From NCBI GenBank assembly GCA_023053685.1, contig JALIGW010000002.1, forward strand, positions 171,845,430 through 171,909,429: 64,000 nucleotides of DNA. The letters run 5' to 3'. The notes under the pieces are model-generated. The model was not told the origin of the DNA, did no database searches, and saw nothing but the letters and a program-made list of their open reading frames with translations. Each line of letters begins with the position of its first letter. Position 1 is the first letter of the stretch. The stretch is from Diadophis punctatus similis. Lineage: Eukaryota > Chordata > Lepidosauria > Squamata > Dipsadidae. Below are positions 1 through 12,004 of this stretch, piece after piece. Both the position numbers and the translations under genes were made by a program.

Positions 1-315
1 CCTCTGAAAAAGCGGTGCTTTTCAGTCCTAACGCAGTGCTAACAATCTTCCTGACTTGCTGCATTTATTTTTATTCCCATTCCCTCTGAAGCAGTTTTTC
101 CTGCCCTAAGTCTTTGCAGGCTTGTTTTCATTCCTACTCCCTCTGAAAAAGGCTTTTTCAGCCCTAACCAGAGGATAAAATAATGTGCTGAAGCTGAACA
201 GACTAAGGACGCTAGCCAGATGAACACCTGGTAGGTAGATTTTCCCCCTATTTTCCTCCCCCCAAACTAAGGTGCGTCTTATACTCCGGTGCGTCTTTTA
301 CTCCGAAAAATACGG
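1..315 (-). mobile_element. Non-autonomous TIR DNA transposon, family 'ACCGTATTTTTCGG' (truncated by window edge)
   Basis: The right end reads as the inverse of the terminal repeat that starts CCGTATTTTTCGGAG and continues as TATAAGACGCACC. The interior (poly-pyrimidine block, then the 'gctagcgtccttagtctg' block in inverse orientation) matches the four other copies in this window at 5263, 39396, 41676 and 43226. The element abuts TA at 316-317, fitting a TA target. The other end lies outside the window. No transposase reading frame is present. The superfamily is not assigned. Confidence 0.75.
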
Positions 316-473
316 TATATGTGAGATAAATAATGTCACTACACTTGCTCTGTTCATTTATTTTTTCAATCCATTGTTACACTTTGAAAATAACTAAATA
401 TGTACACACAGTAAACCAGTGAATCATCCAGAATAAAACTAATATATAGAGTATTTTCTGGGATCTACTAAGC

Positions 474-526
474 CAGTTATGGCGAACCTTTAATTCGTGT
501 GCCAAAAGGGGTTGCGCGCGCGCGCT
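474..526 (+). mobile_element. Left-end fragment of a hAT MITE (CAGTNATGGCGAACC type)
   Basis: The start cagttatggcgaacc followed by a 'gtgtgccaaaagggg' stretch matches the end of the complete copies at 2880, 62214 and 63458. It breaks off in a CG-rich run and is followed directly by a CR1 tail. No right end was found. Confidence 0.5.
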
Positions 527-675
527 AACTTGCCTCCAGAAGTGGGTGCTCCAACACTGGAAGAGTTTTTAAGAAAAGATTGGACAGCCATTTGTCTGAA
601 ATAGTTTCCTGCTTGACCAGGGGGTTGGACTAGATGACCTCCCAGGTGCCTTCCAACTCTGTTATTCTGTTTTGT
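527..675 (+). mobile_element. CR1 LINE 3' end
   Basis: It contains the end of the reverse-transcriptase ORF ('ttgcctccagaagtgggtgctcc') and the diagnostic 3' tail 'ggggttggactagatgacct...ccttccaactctgttattctg'. The copy is 5'-truncated, as is usual for CR1. Confidence 0.8.
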
Positions 676-1049
676 TTTTCAGTGGCTACCCTGGATAGGG
701 TAGCACTCTTGAATTAACAGTTCAACAACTTGGAGGTGCCACTTCACTGGAATGTAACAGTGTTCCGTGCTCCTTGGCATATACTCATGCTGGTCATATG
801 AAGTGTCTTTGCACTTATTGCAAACATTTAAGTTAACATATTCTAACAAATATAGTATGTCAAGGGTTATTGTAGGCTTTTAATTTGATAAAGAACATAT
901 TAAATCCAGTAGTGTCAAACTGAATTCTGAAACAATTTGGGCTTCTGGCTCATATATTTGTTTACTTGTGTCTACAATTTATATGCCATTCTGTTTTCAG
1001 AGAGTCTGAGTACATTATGATATTAACAGCAGTAAATTAAACATTTTCT
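676..1049. other. AT-rich stretch with nothing recognised
   Basis: No coding frame, repeat end or clear motif was recognised here. Confidence 0.4.
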
Positions 1050-1278
1050 TTTCTTTTTACAACCCTGTAATCCCTTAATTCAGGGTAGAGTCAGGGCGAC
1101 TGAATGGAGCTGAGCATTTACTGGCCGGATGCCCCTCCTGACACCTATGTGGAGTTCACAGCAAATATTTTTTCTTTGCACTCCGAGAGAAAAACTTCTG
1201 TCACTACCTAGGATTGAACTCTCAATGTTCCAAGTGGGAGGCAAGTGTCTTCAAAACTACGCACCATGCAGCTCAAAC
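1050..1278 (-). mobile_element. tRNA-type SINE, 'ctaccctgaattaagggattacaggg' tail family
   Basis: On the minus strand a B-box-like 'gagttcaatcctaggtag' is followed by a body containing 'ggcatccggccagtaaatgc' and the tail 'ctctaccctgaattaaggg'. The same order occurs in the copy at 59950-60535, so this is a dispersed family. The family name is not known to me. Confidence 0.6.
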
Positions 1279-1411
1279 ACAAAATTCAAGTAATAGAATT
1301 ATAACTAACCAGTTTAATGCTGTACTATTTGGAGATCTTCCCTGTTTTCACGTGATTTTATGGTTTTCTGAAATGTACTAACAAGGGGTGATCCAGATAT
1401 CCTGGTAAATT

Positions 1412-1612
<201 letters not shown>

Positions 1613-2871
1613 CAATTATTGGCTTAGTAAACAGAAGAAACAAATGATCAGATTGAAAAGATCTCGGACCTTTTACTGATAACAAAAGCCAGTGGGTTTG
1701 ACATTTTCAAGCAAGGTCTGCATCATGAGATCTCTTTACTGACCTTGCTATATAGAAATCACTACAAATGCTTCTCTATTTCAGTGGCCCCAGGAAAGGG
1801 TAGGAGGTTGGCCACTTGTTTCCTTGGGGACAAGGTGTGAATGACCTTCCTTGAGTGAGTCATTGGATAGTCTTGGGTAGTTCATATGACTTCCTATTAC
1901 TGGGTGACGTGGGCTTGCCTTGGCTATTGAAAACACAAGTTCTGTTCTTTTTTGTTTTATTTTAAGAGACACATTTCAAGAACGTCACAAAATCAATAGC
2001 TTTCTCCAGCAAGGGACCGTCATCTAGTGTTTCAAAATAGGCATACGTGAAGTTAGATGTGCCACTGAAAGCAAGGACATTGAAATAATAGGCATAAATG
2101 AGATCCAACGACATTTATTCTGCTAAGTAAATATCAACAAAACAAGGTTTTGTGCTGTGAAGTATCCAACACCGCTCATGTTATACTCGTTTCCAAAAAG
2201 ATAAAAATGAAACAAGTAGCTGGGAGAGCAGCTTGCTTTTTTTAATCCCAATACCGTCTGTGATAATAATTAACTTAGAAAAGGCTGTCCTTAAAGAGGC
2301 TTTGGCTTTTTGTTCACCAGTGTGGAGGGGAGGAAAAGGCAAGTCGAGGCTTTTTTCGTGCGAAGAACAATGTGAAACCCAGAAAATCCCATTATTTCCC
2401 CTTCGATCAGCAGCCTGATCTGCTCCACATTTCCTCTTTCCAAAACAACATCTCTTTCTCTCTTCCATTCTGTGTTTTTGCAAGATCTGAATCCTTGAGA
2501 TATTGATCTGCATATGCATCCTAATATCTCCATGTACCAGTTCTTTCCTTTGAAAGTCACATCCTCTGATTTGTAACTTTCAAAAGAAAACCTCCAGCAG
2601 CATCCTTCAAGAAAAAGGATGTACTATATTTGAAAAGTATAGGGCAATATTATGTGCTAGAACCAACTCATTAATGAGGGGAAAAATACTTATGGGCATA
2701 TTAATGAAGCAAGTAAAATAACTTAAATATTAATTTATTTCATTTAAATTGTGGCTCCATTGGTTTCTATGTGGCAGAAAGTACTTGCAGAAAATGTTGG
2801 TGTGTAGAAGTATTTCTGAGTTTTAACTGGCTACTAGTTCATAGATTTAACAAATCTGAGGAAGAAATGCA
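1613..2871. other. 1.3-kb stretch with no gene or repeat recognised
   Basis: Average base composition. Short overlapping frames at about 2181-2560 show no recognisable domain and no codon bias. No repeat ends were seen. Confidence 0.4.
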
Positions 2872-2879
2872 ACATATTA

Positions 2880-3264
2880 CTATGATGGCGAACCCATGGC
2901 ACGTGTGCCAGAGGTGGCACGCAGAGCCCTCTCTGTGGGCACACGTGCCATTGCCAGCTGCTTTTCTGGTTTCCGGCGTGCATGTCTGGTCTTCGCGGGC
3001 CCCGGAGCACCGGAAAACAGCCTGAAAATTGCCCCCAAAAACAGTCAAAAATGGCCAAAAAGCACACTGTTTTCCAGGCCTTTGGGGGCCATTTTTGGCC
3101 CGAAAAAGGCCTAAAAACAGCCTGAAAAATGGCCTGAAAACGCCCCCAAAAACAGGCATGTGCGCACTGGCCAGCTGGTCTTTGGGTTTCCGGCGCTCCA
3201 GCACGCACACATATACGCGCGTTCTGGTTTGGCCACTCAGTGCCGAAAATGTTCGCCATCTCTG
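2880..3264. mobile_element. hAT MITE, CAGTGATGGCGAACC family, with 8-bp TSD
   Basis: The ends are ctatgatggcgaacc and ggttcgccat-type inverse (ttcgccatctctg). The flanks are identical 8-bp duplications ACATATTA at 2872-2879 and 3265-3272, which is diagnostic of hAT. The 385-bp interior is GC-rich with repeated 'cctgaaaa' and 'gccccc/gggggc' blocks in both orientations. No transposase is encoded; frames inside are shadows. Confidence 0.9.
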
Positions 3265-3272
3265 ACATATTA

Positions 3273-4219
3273 GATTGCTCAGGGGAAACAATAGCAAGTC
3301 AGTGTGTAGTTGTCTAAAAAAAAGCTAATTCCATATTGGAGAATTTGCTTCCGAGCTCCAGGTTGTCTAATAATTTCTGGGGTGGCTTTCAATGATCTTC
3401 CAAAGTTGTTAACCTTCACTTTAACTGAAGGTAGGAGAAAGACATTAAATATATGTCTGGTTGTTCCCTCAGCCCAACCGAATTCACAAGATTGTTGTGG
3501 AAAAAATAGGAAGAAGAAATAGTATGTGTAACACCATTACTAACAAAGGTTCTTGAAAATAAAAATTTGCTGGAAAAATATTGAAATTGAAAAACCAGAA
3601 ATTATACATTTTATATATTAATTAAATATACACCAGTAATAAGAAAAGCAGGATATAAATCTAATAAATATGTAAATATTTAACTTTCATTAAAAATTGA
3701 CATATATTTAATGAAATCACATATATTTTTGAATGCTAATATGAAATACTATATATTAGAGAGAGATAGAGACAGACAGACAGACAGACATGTTTTATTT
3801 TCTGAATTAAAACAGTGCTTATTTTCCAACATGATTGTCTAAAAGGAAATTTCCATAAGACCATTATGTCCAAGATCTAAAATTACTTATCTTCGCCCTT
3901 TTACTAGAAAAACTCAAAAGACTCCACAGAATCACTGTAGGTGTCAATATTGGGCCTCAAAATAACTTAGCTGAAACATGCCCAGAATGATATTGAGGTG
4001 AAAAATGAAACTAGGGAGACTAAAAAAATTGGTTTTGTTAACTGTAAATACTGTAGACGAATTTCTCCTAGACTTAATAAAAGCATTTGGCAAACAGATA
4101 ATATTTCTACAAATGGTATCACTTTGCACTTTTTTAAAATATAAATGTTATTGAAAACACAAGAGAAAACAATACAAATATTAGAAAATAAGAAATAAGA
4201 AATAAGCAAACAAAAAAAA
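3273..4219. other. AT-rich stretch with a short (GACA)n run
   Basis: Nothing was recognised except a GACA microsatellite at about 3770-3790 and an AT-rich segment at about 3540-3760. It may include 3' L1 sequence from the element starting near 4220, but that could not be shown. Confidence 0.4.
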
Positions 4220-5262
4220 GAAAAGAAAAAAGAAATGGAAGATTACGGTGGTGTCTAACCTTTTTAACAGTGAATAAATGCATTTATAGTTTACTCTCTC
4301 TCATTATTTTCTCCTTTCCATATCTATCTTTTCTAATCCTCACCTATAAATCACTAGCTCATTTTTCTCTTTTTTCAGCAAAAATCCGTAAGGGCTTTAC
4401 AATCACTGATAAATGCAGTTATTGGTCTTTTTCTAATCAACAAGTTAATTCTTTTGTATTTGCAAGTTCTGTCATCTTCACCAACCATTCCTCTGTTGCA
4501 GGTATCTTTCCATTTTGCAAGTCCACCAGGTATGATAAAATGGCCCTTCACATTGTCCACATTGCCAACAAAAATTTGAGGTATCTTTATACATTTCAGA
4601 CAATTCTGGAGTCATATACCAATGGTACATCATTTATAAAAATTCTCTTTTTGGTTATAACAATCTAATCCTTTTAACCACATATTTCCCCACTGTTCCA
4701 ACAATACACTGTATCCAAAATTCTTAGTCCATTTTATTGTACACTTTTTCCTTTATTGTTTTTCCATTTCAATAGAAGTTTATACTTTGAGCAATTACAT
4801 GTTCATCATTTGTATATAGTTCAGACTCTGTCTTCTGCTGCTCAGCTCCAAAGGTCATATTATCTACTTTAAATCTTCGTCTTGACTGAGCATAGGAAAC
4901 CATTGAAAAGTAATCCCTCTGCAGCCAATTGCTCTTTTGATTTCATCTTATATTCTTCATGTTCCTGCTCCAACAATTCTCAGTAAGTTAAACGTTTTTC
5001 TTTACTGTTTCTTTCTTATAAAATATTTCTTATGTTGTGTCTCTTAAAGGCATTTTTAGGCACAGTCTTGGTTTATATCCGACCTATATTCTCAAAATGG
5101 CACTTCTAATATAATGATTCTTAAAATTAACATTTACCTTAACTATATCATACCATAGAAAACCATGTTGTCTAAATGTCAGATTGTGTCCTTTAGTTCT
5201 ATTTTTTTTATTTCTCAGCAAATCCACTCTTTCATCCAGACTAAGCAGCAGGCTGTAAAATA

Positions 5263-5613
5263 CCGTATTTTTCGGAGTATAAGACGCACTGGAGTATAAG
5301 ACGCACCTTAGTTTTGGGGGAGGAAAATAGGGGGGGAAATCTACCTACCAGGTATTCATCTGGCTAACGTCCTTAGTCTGGTCAGCTTCAGCACATTATT
5401 TTATCCCCTGGTTAGGGCTGAAAAAAACCTTTTTCGGAGGGAGTAGCATTGAAAACAAGCCTGCAAGCCGGGAAGAGCCAAGAAGATCTTTAGCACCTCA
5501 TTAGGGCTGGGAAAAAAAGCTTCGAAAAAAGCTACATTCTGAGTATAAGACGCACCCAAATTTTCAGCCTCTTTTAGGGGGGGAAGGTGCGTCTTATACT
5601 CCGAAAAATACGG
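5263..5613 (+). mobile_element. TIR DNA transposon, 'ACCGTATTTTTCGG' family, complete copy
   Basis: It starts ccgtatttttcggagtat and ends ccgaaaaatacgg, with about 30 bp of near-perfect inverted repeat (…ataagacgcacc / ggtgcgtcttat…). TA flanks both ends (5261-5262, 5614-5615). It is 351 bp, non-coding, and inserted in the L1 remnant. Confidence 0.9.
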
Positions 5614-6043
5614 TACATTTTCAAACTATATAAAAGTTTGCCATATAATATTTAAATATAACTTTCAGTCAATAACTTTCAGTATAAATGGCACATCATT
5701 TGTATGTATTGTTTAAAACAAAACATTGTTCTTGACAAAATATTCCTTTTAATCACAGAAATTGTCCCTAACAATGGCAATTTTAATTTCTCCCATTTTA
5801 ACAGATCCTTCTTGATTTTATTCCATAATAAAATCTTATGGAATAAGATCTTAACATAATTATTTTGGTATAACATACAATTCATGTTAGTCATAGAGAT
5901 ATAATCAATTATCAATTCCATTTGTTGTTCCATTTTCATATTCTTTGTTAATATTTTCATCTTTTGTTGATTAATTTTTAACCAGCTCATATCTCAAACT
6001 CCTTTAGTTTTACCATTAATATTTCTATTTCTTCCAGAGTAGC

Positions 6044-6115
6044 TTGAGCAGGGGGTTGGACTAGATGACCTACAAGGTCCCTTCCAACTCTAATAATAAA
6101 TCTAAATCTAAATCT
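6044..6115 (+). mobile_element. CR1 3' tail fragment
   Basis: It has 'agcagggggttggactagatga' and 'ggtcccttccaactct' followed by a (AAATCT)n-like tail. It is very short, lies inside the L1 remnant, and is in the opposite orientation to it. Confidence 0.75.
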
Positions 6116-6360
6116 TCCACAATTATCACCAGATCATCAGCAAATAGTCATATTTATGTTTCTCTTTTGATCTCACTCTCCCATCTCATTTTATATCTCT
6201 TTTCAATACTTTCAAAGTTAAAACAGCAATAGTGACAAGACCCATTCTAGTTCCTGTCGTTATTTTATAGGATTTTGTTAATTTTTCATTCATAATTATC
6301 TGTATATTTTGTGAGGTATAATTAATTTCACCCATTTGATAAAATCCCTGCCAAACTCCA

Positions 6361-6904
6361 TATGTTCCATGGTTGTTGTTTTTTAAGTCCAGTTCAAATG
6401 ATCAAAGGCCAAATCTCGTCACTGTGCTCTTCACTTTGAGTCATGGTAGCTACAGCTAGAGAAGAAGTCCACCTGTGCTCAATCATAAATTGCCCCCCAA
6501 GGACATAATCTGAAATGATAGCATAGATGAATAATTTGCAAACAGTGAGAACAAAATAAAACAAATGCCACTGATATCTTGCCAGGAAAATCAAACATAG
6601 AGATCTTTGAACTGAACAGAAGGAACGGTTCAACAAAAGTTGAAAGGCTCAAAATTAGGGAGCCTTGGTGCTCTCTGAGTTTGCTTGTTTTCTTGCAGAT
6701 ATCTCATTACCCTAAGTAAGTAACATCATCATGACACAGCACAACAAGGACCCCTCATTTCAACCCTGAGGTACAAAATGTCTCCTTTATTAGGCTCAAA
6801 ATCACTCTGTTCAGAATGCAACAGGGCAGGAAGTGATGGGTATGTCTTGGCATGCTCACATAAACACCTCTACTTTGTAAACTGAACTCGTGGTCGGTTT
6901 GTTT
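6361..6904. other. No gene recognised; short motif shared with 8830-8870
   Basis: Around 6750-6780 'catttcaaccctgaggtacaaa' resembles 'agttcaaccctgagctacaaat' at about 8838-8860. This hints at a small dispersed repeat. Nothing else was identified. Confidence 0.35.
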
Positions 6905-7672
6905 CTGGGTGCAGTTCAAGGAGCTGATCACTATCTATAAAGCTGTTATATGGCATAGGGCCTGGTTACTTGAGGGACACCTTGACTCCCATAGTATCTG
7001 GCTTGCAATTGATTTAGCATGCTATGGGTTCCATCAATTAAATAATGTCACTTTTTGGGATTCCCCAAGTGTGCTTTTTCCTGTAGCTGTGCCTGCTCTC
7101 TGGAATGAGGTTCCCCCCAAAATTTGAAAGGCTCTAAATCAGTGGTTCTCAACCTTCCTAATGCTGCGCCCTGCCCCGTGCCCCCGCCGCGACCCACTCC
7201 GCCGCTGCGCCCGCCACCGTGACCCCCGCCCCGCCGCCACCATTTGGGTTCTTTTACCCTCTGCACATGAGCAAAGCGTTCTGCGCATGCGCAGAGGGTA
7301 AAAGAACACAAATGGTGGCGGCCAGGCAAAGTCTCCCGACCTCTGTGAAAGGGTCGTTCGACCCCCAAAGGGTTCGCGACCCCAGGTTGAGAACAGCTGC
7401 TCTAAATCTACTGCTATTTTGAAGGGCTCCGAAGCTCTTTGCCCAAGTTTTCACAAGCATGACTTAATACCCCTTTTTCCCTTTTCTGTATTCCCAACCA
7501 GGTATTTGTTTTCTCTGCCATCTTTGTTCTTTTGTCTTGTGCTGTGTTTCTGTGTTATTTTTTGTTTCTAAATGTTTTTAACAATTGTGGACCCCCACCC
7601 CCACCCCACCCACCCAGGAGTCACTGGGAGTTAGTTGGGTGGCATATACATTGAATATAATTTATTATTATT
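6905..7672 (+). mobile_element. L2/Rex-like LINE 3' end, split by a SPIN-type element
   Basis: Upstream of 7139 a frame reads like the end of an L2-type ORF ('FKELITIYKAV…' and '…VAVPALWNEVPPKI', where LINE proteins have 'VAAPRLWNSLP'). After the insertion (7140-7399) the 3' UTR continues and ends in a TTATTATTATTA tail near 7665. It is non-functional. Confidence 0.6.
7140..7399. mobile_element. SPIN-type hAT MITE with 8-bp TSD
   Basis: The left end cagtggttctcaaccttcct and the right end with 'gaaagggtcgttcgaccccc' and 'ggttgagaacagctg' match the known SPIN (SPACE INVADERS) termini. Identical target duplications CTCTAAAT lie at 7132-7139 and 7400-7407. The usual SPIN interior is replaced by a GC-rich palindrome (about 7232-7322) built on TGCGCATGCGCA. 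It is 260 bp and non-coding. Confidence 0.85.
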
Positions 7673-7790
7673 AAACAAGAATATAACTTTGAATTGCTTA
7701 CAAAATAAATACTGAACATAAATAAATGGGAACATCAGAAATAAGCAACTCACTATGGAATTGGGTAAACTTTAGAAAAGAATAAACCTG

Positions 7791-7852
7791 CCTAAGCAGG
7801 GGGTTGGACTAGAAGACCTCCAAGGTCCCTTCCAACTCTGCTATTCTATTCT
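7791..7852 (+). mobile_element. CR1 3' tail fragment
   Basis: It reads 'gcagggggttggactagaag', then 'ccaaggtcccttccaactct', then a TATTCTATTCT-type tail. Confidence 0.75.
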
Positions 7853-8935
7853 ACTGTAGAGGAAGCAAATTCTATGTCCATCTTCTTTAGAAGAGAATTG
7901 GAGAGATTCAGACAAATAATGGTGAAAAACTCTAGTTATTAAATTTATTTTTAAAAAATGAACATTGAAGTTTACAACTTCTTGTATTATGAATGTGAAG
8001 CAATAGAAGTATTCTCTCACACATAGGCCCTGTGTCAAGGCTTGGAATTTTTTTTTAATGAAATGATGCTTCCAATTTGTTTTTTACACTTATGCTAAAG
8101 TTGGATGTCATGGCAGAAGAGTCAACATCACAGGCTCTTGGAAAGGTCTGAGAGCTTCTGCAGAGAGTCTCAAGTGGATGAGCTTTGAGAAGACTGTTAT
8201 CACAGCTTACATTGGCAGCTGAAGGGACTTTGTCTCTTGCCAGTGCCCTGAGCTGACCTTTCACCTCTGCATCTTCCCTCTGTAAAGATCTGAAGGCTCT
8301 GTGACCAGGGTCCTAAGGAATGGAGAGAGCTTTTGTGTGGGAAAGAAAGAAGAACACAAACATGGTGTGTTCTGAAAGGAATCAAAAGGGAAAAAACCCC
8401 CACCAAGAATAGGGTTTGGAAACTGGAAACACACACAATGCTATGTATTTATGCATGTGCATTTTCATGTACAGTGTGAGCGCGCGCGTGCATTAAACAT
8501 ACACATACACCTAAAGGAAACCATATTCAGTGCAGAACTGCAGATCTGCCTTTGAATTCAATTGCAAACATGAAATAACAAACATGAAATAACAAAAAGA
8601 ACTAATGCTATGCCTGCCTTACTTAAAGCCGCTTAAGACTAAGAGGTGTAAGGAAAACATGCTTAAAATATATCACAAAAATAACCACTTGTCTCAACCC
8701 AAAAGTTGAAACTGAAATCCAGTCACAGGTTTCTGTACAAATCTCAAGGTGGCTTTATTATAAACAGTGGACACTTGGCAAATCTGGATATGTGGGGTTT
8801 TTGATGTCCTCTTAGGTTGGTGCATCAAGGACACCACAGTTCAACCCTGAGCTACAAATATCTATTGGTAAATCAGAATATGATGGCATTTTAATAGTGT
8901 TAGCTAATGAACTGCAGTACAATTTGTTTAGGTGT
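7853..8935. other. 1.1-kb stretch with nothing recognised
   Basis: No domain, repeat end or RNA gene was seen. A short alternating GCGCGCGTGC run lies near 8480. Confidence 0.4.
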
Positions 8936-9110
8936 CAATATGGATCCAATGTGGTTGAGATATGGTTAGGATATTGGACTAGATTAAGATACTGGACTAA
9001 AACTGCAGAGTTCCAAGACCACAGTTACCCACACCAAAGTGATTCTGGGCCAGTGTGTCACATACACTGTGTGATTGTTGTACAGTGCTATGTAAGTTGT
9101 CCTGATCAAC
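8936..9110 (+). mobile_element. tRNA-headed SINE fragment (possible)
   Basis: The order 'ggttaggatattggacta', then 'agttccaagaccacag', then 'ctgggccagtgtgtcaca' resembles a tRNA-type head followed by a MIR/CORE-like body. It is degraded and no target duplication is visible. Confidence 0.4.
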
Positions 9111-9134
9111 CTGAAGGAAAGCAAGATGTCAATC

Positions 9135-9432
9135 TAAAAATATTTTTTTCCCAAAAAGTTTATTTTTTAACATTCTTCACATAAACATCAATACATATAC
9201 CATAATATATTATCAAAATTTAACATAAATTGTATATTATATATCCAGTAACATTACTAAAATGCCTATCTATCCTGCATATCAAATCCAATCACTCCCT
9301 TCCCTCTATCCTTCTCCCCTCCTTCTACTTTCTTCCTCCTTCTCTCCCCTCTCCTGCTACCCCTTCTTCCATCTATCTCCTTCTAACTCTTACCTTCCTT
9401 CTCCTCCCCTACCTTGAAGACTTAGCCATCAT
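9135..9432 (-). mobile_element. L1 3' UTR and poly(A) end (probable)
   Basis: On the minus strand a polypurine-rich block (inverse of the long C/T-rich run at about 9298-9415) is followed by an A/T-rich end finishing in a run of A. This is the usual layout of an L1 3' UTR. No coding part is present, so the call rests on architecture only. Confidence 0.45.
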
Positions 9433-9435
9433 AAA

Positions 9436-9755
9436 ATAAAGGTAAAGATTTCCTCCGTCCAGTTATGTCCAACTTGTAGTGGATGGTGGTCATCACTGTT
9501 TCCTAGCTGAGAGAGGAAGCATTGTCCAAAGATGCTTCTGTGGTTAAGTGGCTGGCATGACTATATGCCGAGGTGTACCTTTCCACCAAAGTGGTATCTA
9601 TTTATCTACTTGCATTTGCATGTTTTCAAACTGCTAAATTGGCAGAAGCTGGGGCAAGAATGGGAGCTCATCCTGTCACATGGTGCTTGGATCTTGAACT
9701 GCCAACCTTTTGGTTGACAAGGCCAGCATCTTAACCGCTAGGCCACCATGCCCCC
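9436..9755 (-). mobile_element. Sauria-type SINE
   Basis: On the minus strand it has a tRNA-like head 'ggtggcctagcggttaagatg', a B-box-like 'gcagttcaagatcc', a body with 'acctcggcatatagtcatgcc', and a BovB-like 3' end finishing in ACCTTTA repeats (the plus strand starts 'taaaggtaaag'). This is the layout of the squamate Sauria SINE family. Confidence 0.75.
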
Positions 9756-10003
9756 ATCACAAGGAGTTTATGCATATTTTGAGTATATGGCTTTAAAAAA
9801 ATGTTTCTTTGGGTTACTGTCAGAAATGTCAGAATTGTTAAAATTTCTGATGATTTCCCATTTACATTTTGAGAATTCTCCCACGCAGATAGAACTCATT
9901 TCTGAAATGTAAAATATAAATTCCCTGTTTGTATTCCTTTCTTTGATCTGTAAGATTCAACAATGATTTTATATTTTGCATTCCATTTGGTGATGGCCTA
10001 GAC

Positions 10004-10327
10004 CAGAGGTGGGTTCCTGCCGGTACGGTTAATAGCTGTTGTTCGGCGCAGAGCCGAAGACGCTGCTGCCGTTCGCGGCGCGGGGGCTTTCCCCGGGCAC
10101 TGCCACCGCCCGCATGGACGCCGCCAATTGTGTTCTTTTGCCCTCTGCGCATGCGCAAAGCGTTCTGCATGCGCAGAGGGCAAAAGAACGCAATTGGCGG
10201 CGTCCATGCGGGCGGGGAAAGCGCCCGGGGAAAGCTCCCACGCCGCGAACGGCAGCAGCGTCTTCAGCTCTGCGCCGAACAACAGCTATTAACCGTACCG
10301 GCAGAAACAGGCAGGAACCCACCTCTG
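10004..10327. mobile_element. Full-length palindromic hAT MITE, CAGAGGTGGGTTCC type
   Basis: The ends are cagaggtgggttcctgcc and ggaacccacctctg, flanked by identical 8-bp duplications GCCTAGAC (9996-10003, 10328-10335). The two halves are inverse copies of each other over nearly all of the 324 bp, so the frames seen on both strands are mirror images and not genes. The centre holds TGCGCATGCGCA (10146-10157) and the same hairpin as in 7140-7399 and 53220-54476. Confidence 0.92.
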
Positions 10328-10335
10328 GCCTAGAC

Positions 10336-10708
10336 ATCTAAATGTGAGAACATGAATCTCCTAGGGTGGGGTTTGACATAGCTTTCTACCCTACTTCTAA
10401 ATGAACAATTAATTCTTCTGAAGCAACCCATCTAAAGATGTAAGCTTGCGAGTTCCTTTGATGGCCACACCACTTTAGCTAGCTACCATCCATAGAAATG
10501 TATGAAAATAAAAATAAATTTACCAGGTTCTCTCAATAATATGAATAAATAAATAATCCCACCTACTTTCCTCCTTCAACTTCCTCTCCTCCTCCTCTGT
10601 TTATCATTGTGGCCCATCTTTGTTTGAGTCACTATCCTTGGGCAAGGAGTTCTTGTTCTGTTGTTTTAGCAATTGGCTTAAATTATACAAACTAAAGATG
10701 ATTTAGAA
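10336..10708. other. Nothing recognised
   Basis: Unremarkable AT-rich sequence without recognised features. Confidence 0.35.
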
Positions 10709-11095
10709 CAGGTAGTCCTCAACTTACAATAGTTCATTTAGTGATCATTCAATGTTACAATGGCACTGAAAAAAGTTATTCATGACTGTTATTCACTCTT
10801 ACGACCATTGCAGCATCCCTATGGTCACATGATCAAAATTCAGATGCTTAGCAACTGGTTCATATTTATGATGGTAGCAGTGTCCTGGAGTCATGTGACC
10901 AGCTTTTGTGACTTTCTGACAAGCAAAGTCAACATGATTCACTTAACAACCTGTTACCAACTTAACAAGTGCAATGATTCACTTAACAACTGTGGCAAGA
11001 AAAGTTGTAAAATGGGCCAAAGTTCATTTAATAAATGTTTCACTTAGCAACATACATTTTGGGCTCAATTGTGGTCGTAACTCAAGGACTACCCG
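10709..11095. mobile_element. MITE with CAGGTAGTCCTC ends (pogo/Tigger-like)
   Basis: The ends caggtagtcctcaacttac and 'gtcgtaactcaaggactacccg' form terminal inverted repeats. The interior is rich in 'cacttaacaac' and 'gttaagtga' blocks. The right flank is TA. CAG...CTG ends with a TA target fit the pogo/Tigger group. Copies also occur at 17785, 41303 and 42679. Confidence 0.75.
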
Positions 11096-11139
11096 TATTA
11101 CAAAGTCTGATAAAACATCAATCTTTAAGATTGATATCT

Positions 11140-11285
11140 ACTTTATCCATGTAAGTGTCTATGAGTCTGAAAGTGATTTGCCATTGCCTTCACTGGGATG
11201 TTTTTGTCAACTTTCTATACCCCTTGAATTTCCTGGCCATTGCCCATCCAAACATAACCAAATGCACTCTACTTGTCTTTTCAGA
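11140..11285 (+). mobile_element. SINE fragment (possible)
   Basis: The segment 'tgatttgccattgccttcactgggatg' resembles the body of a tRNA-type squamate SINE; a related fragment may lie at 31800-31950. No ends are visible. Confidence 0.3.
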
Positions 11286-11352
11286 TCGGACCCAATCAGC
11301 ACTGTAAATATATATATAGTCTCCCTTTATTTTCATTTATCAGCAAAAAATG

Positions 11353-11549
<197 letters not shown>

Positions 11550-12004
11550 AATGAAAAGTATACAGATCTGGTTCTATGTTGCTACTTTAACTGAACTTGA
11601 CTTACCTGCCCCTTCGGTAGGAGCTATTCACTGCAAAATGAGGGTGTTGCATTGACACACGTGGCCTGCTTTCTCTTCCTTCCCTGCTGATCACCTCATT
11701 GAATCGGGAGTCAAATGTTAAGCCATCAGGCTATGAATTGGGGGGGGGGGGGGTAGCTCTTTGCTCTCCTTCTGCATGGATTTCACACTTTCTATCCCAT
11801 AAGCGTTCCTACCCTTCACTCTAACAACGAGGAGGGCTCTTTTGACTTGGCCTTTTTGTGTCATCGGGATTTAATCTGGTTAGGAGATTTGCCGCCCAAA
11901 ACTGCCCTGTTAACTCTGGTTATTGAATATTTTGACCAGTAAAGAATGCTTTAGAATTGTCCAGGGTCCCCCGCTTGGCCTTCCTTCTCTCTCCCCCCCC
12001 CCGC
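11550..12004. other. Unassigned; G14 tract at 11740-11753
   Basis: No gene. Homopolymers G14 (11740-11753) and C10 (11993-12002) are the only notable structures. Confidence 0.4.

Larger units (their letters stand above)
4220..6360 (-). mobile_element. Degenerate L1 LINE, ORF2 3' half, with two later insertions
   Basis: On the minus strand the order fits L1 ORF2. A reverse-transcriptase remnant lies near 6150-6300 (the 'TIAVLTLKVL' region). A block near 5700-5990 reads LWNKIKKDLLKWEKLKLPLL, like the conserved L1 'KL.L.G.I..IKM' segment. A C-terminal zinc-knuckle-like motif near 4509-4580 reads CWQCGQC...FYHTWWTCK. Stops and frameshifts are frequent, so it is dead. It is interrupted by a TIR element (5263-5613) and carries a short CR1 tail (6044-6115). 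The exact ends are uncertain. Confidence 0.75.

Noticed and set aside
10029..10341. Several 65-102-codon frames on both strands
   Set aside because: They are mirror-image translations of a palindromic hAT element.
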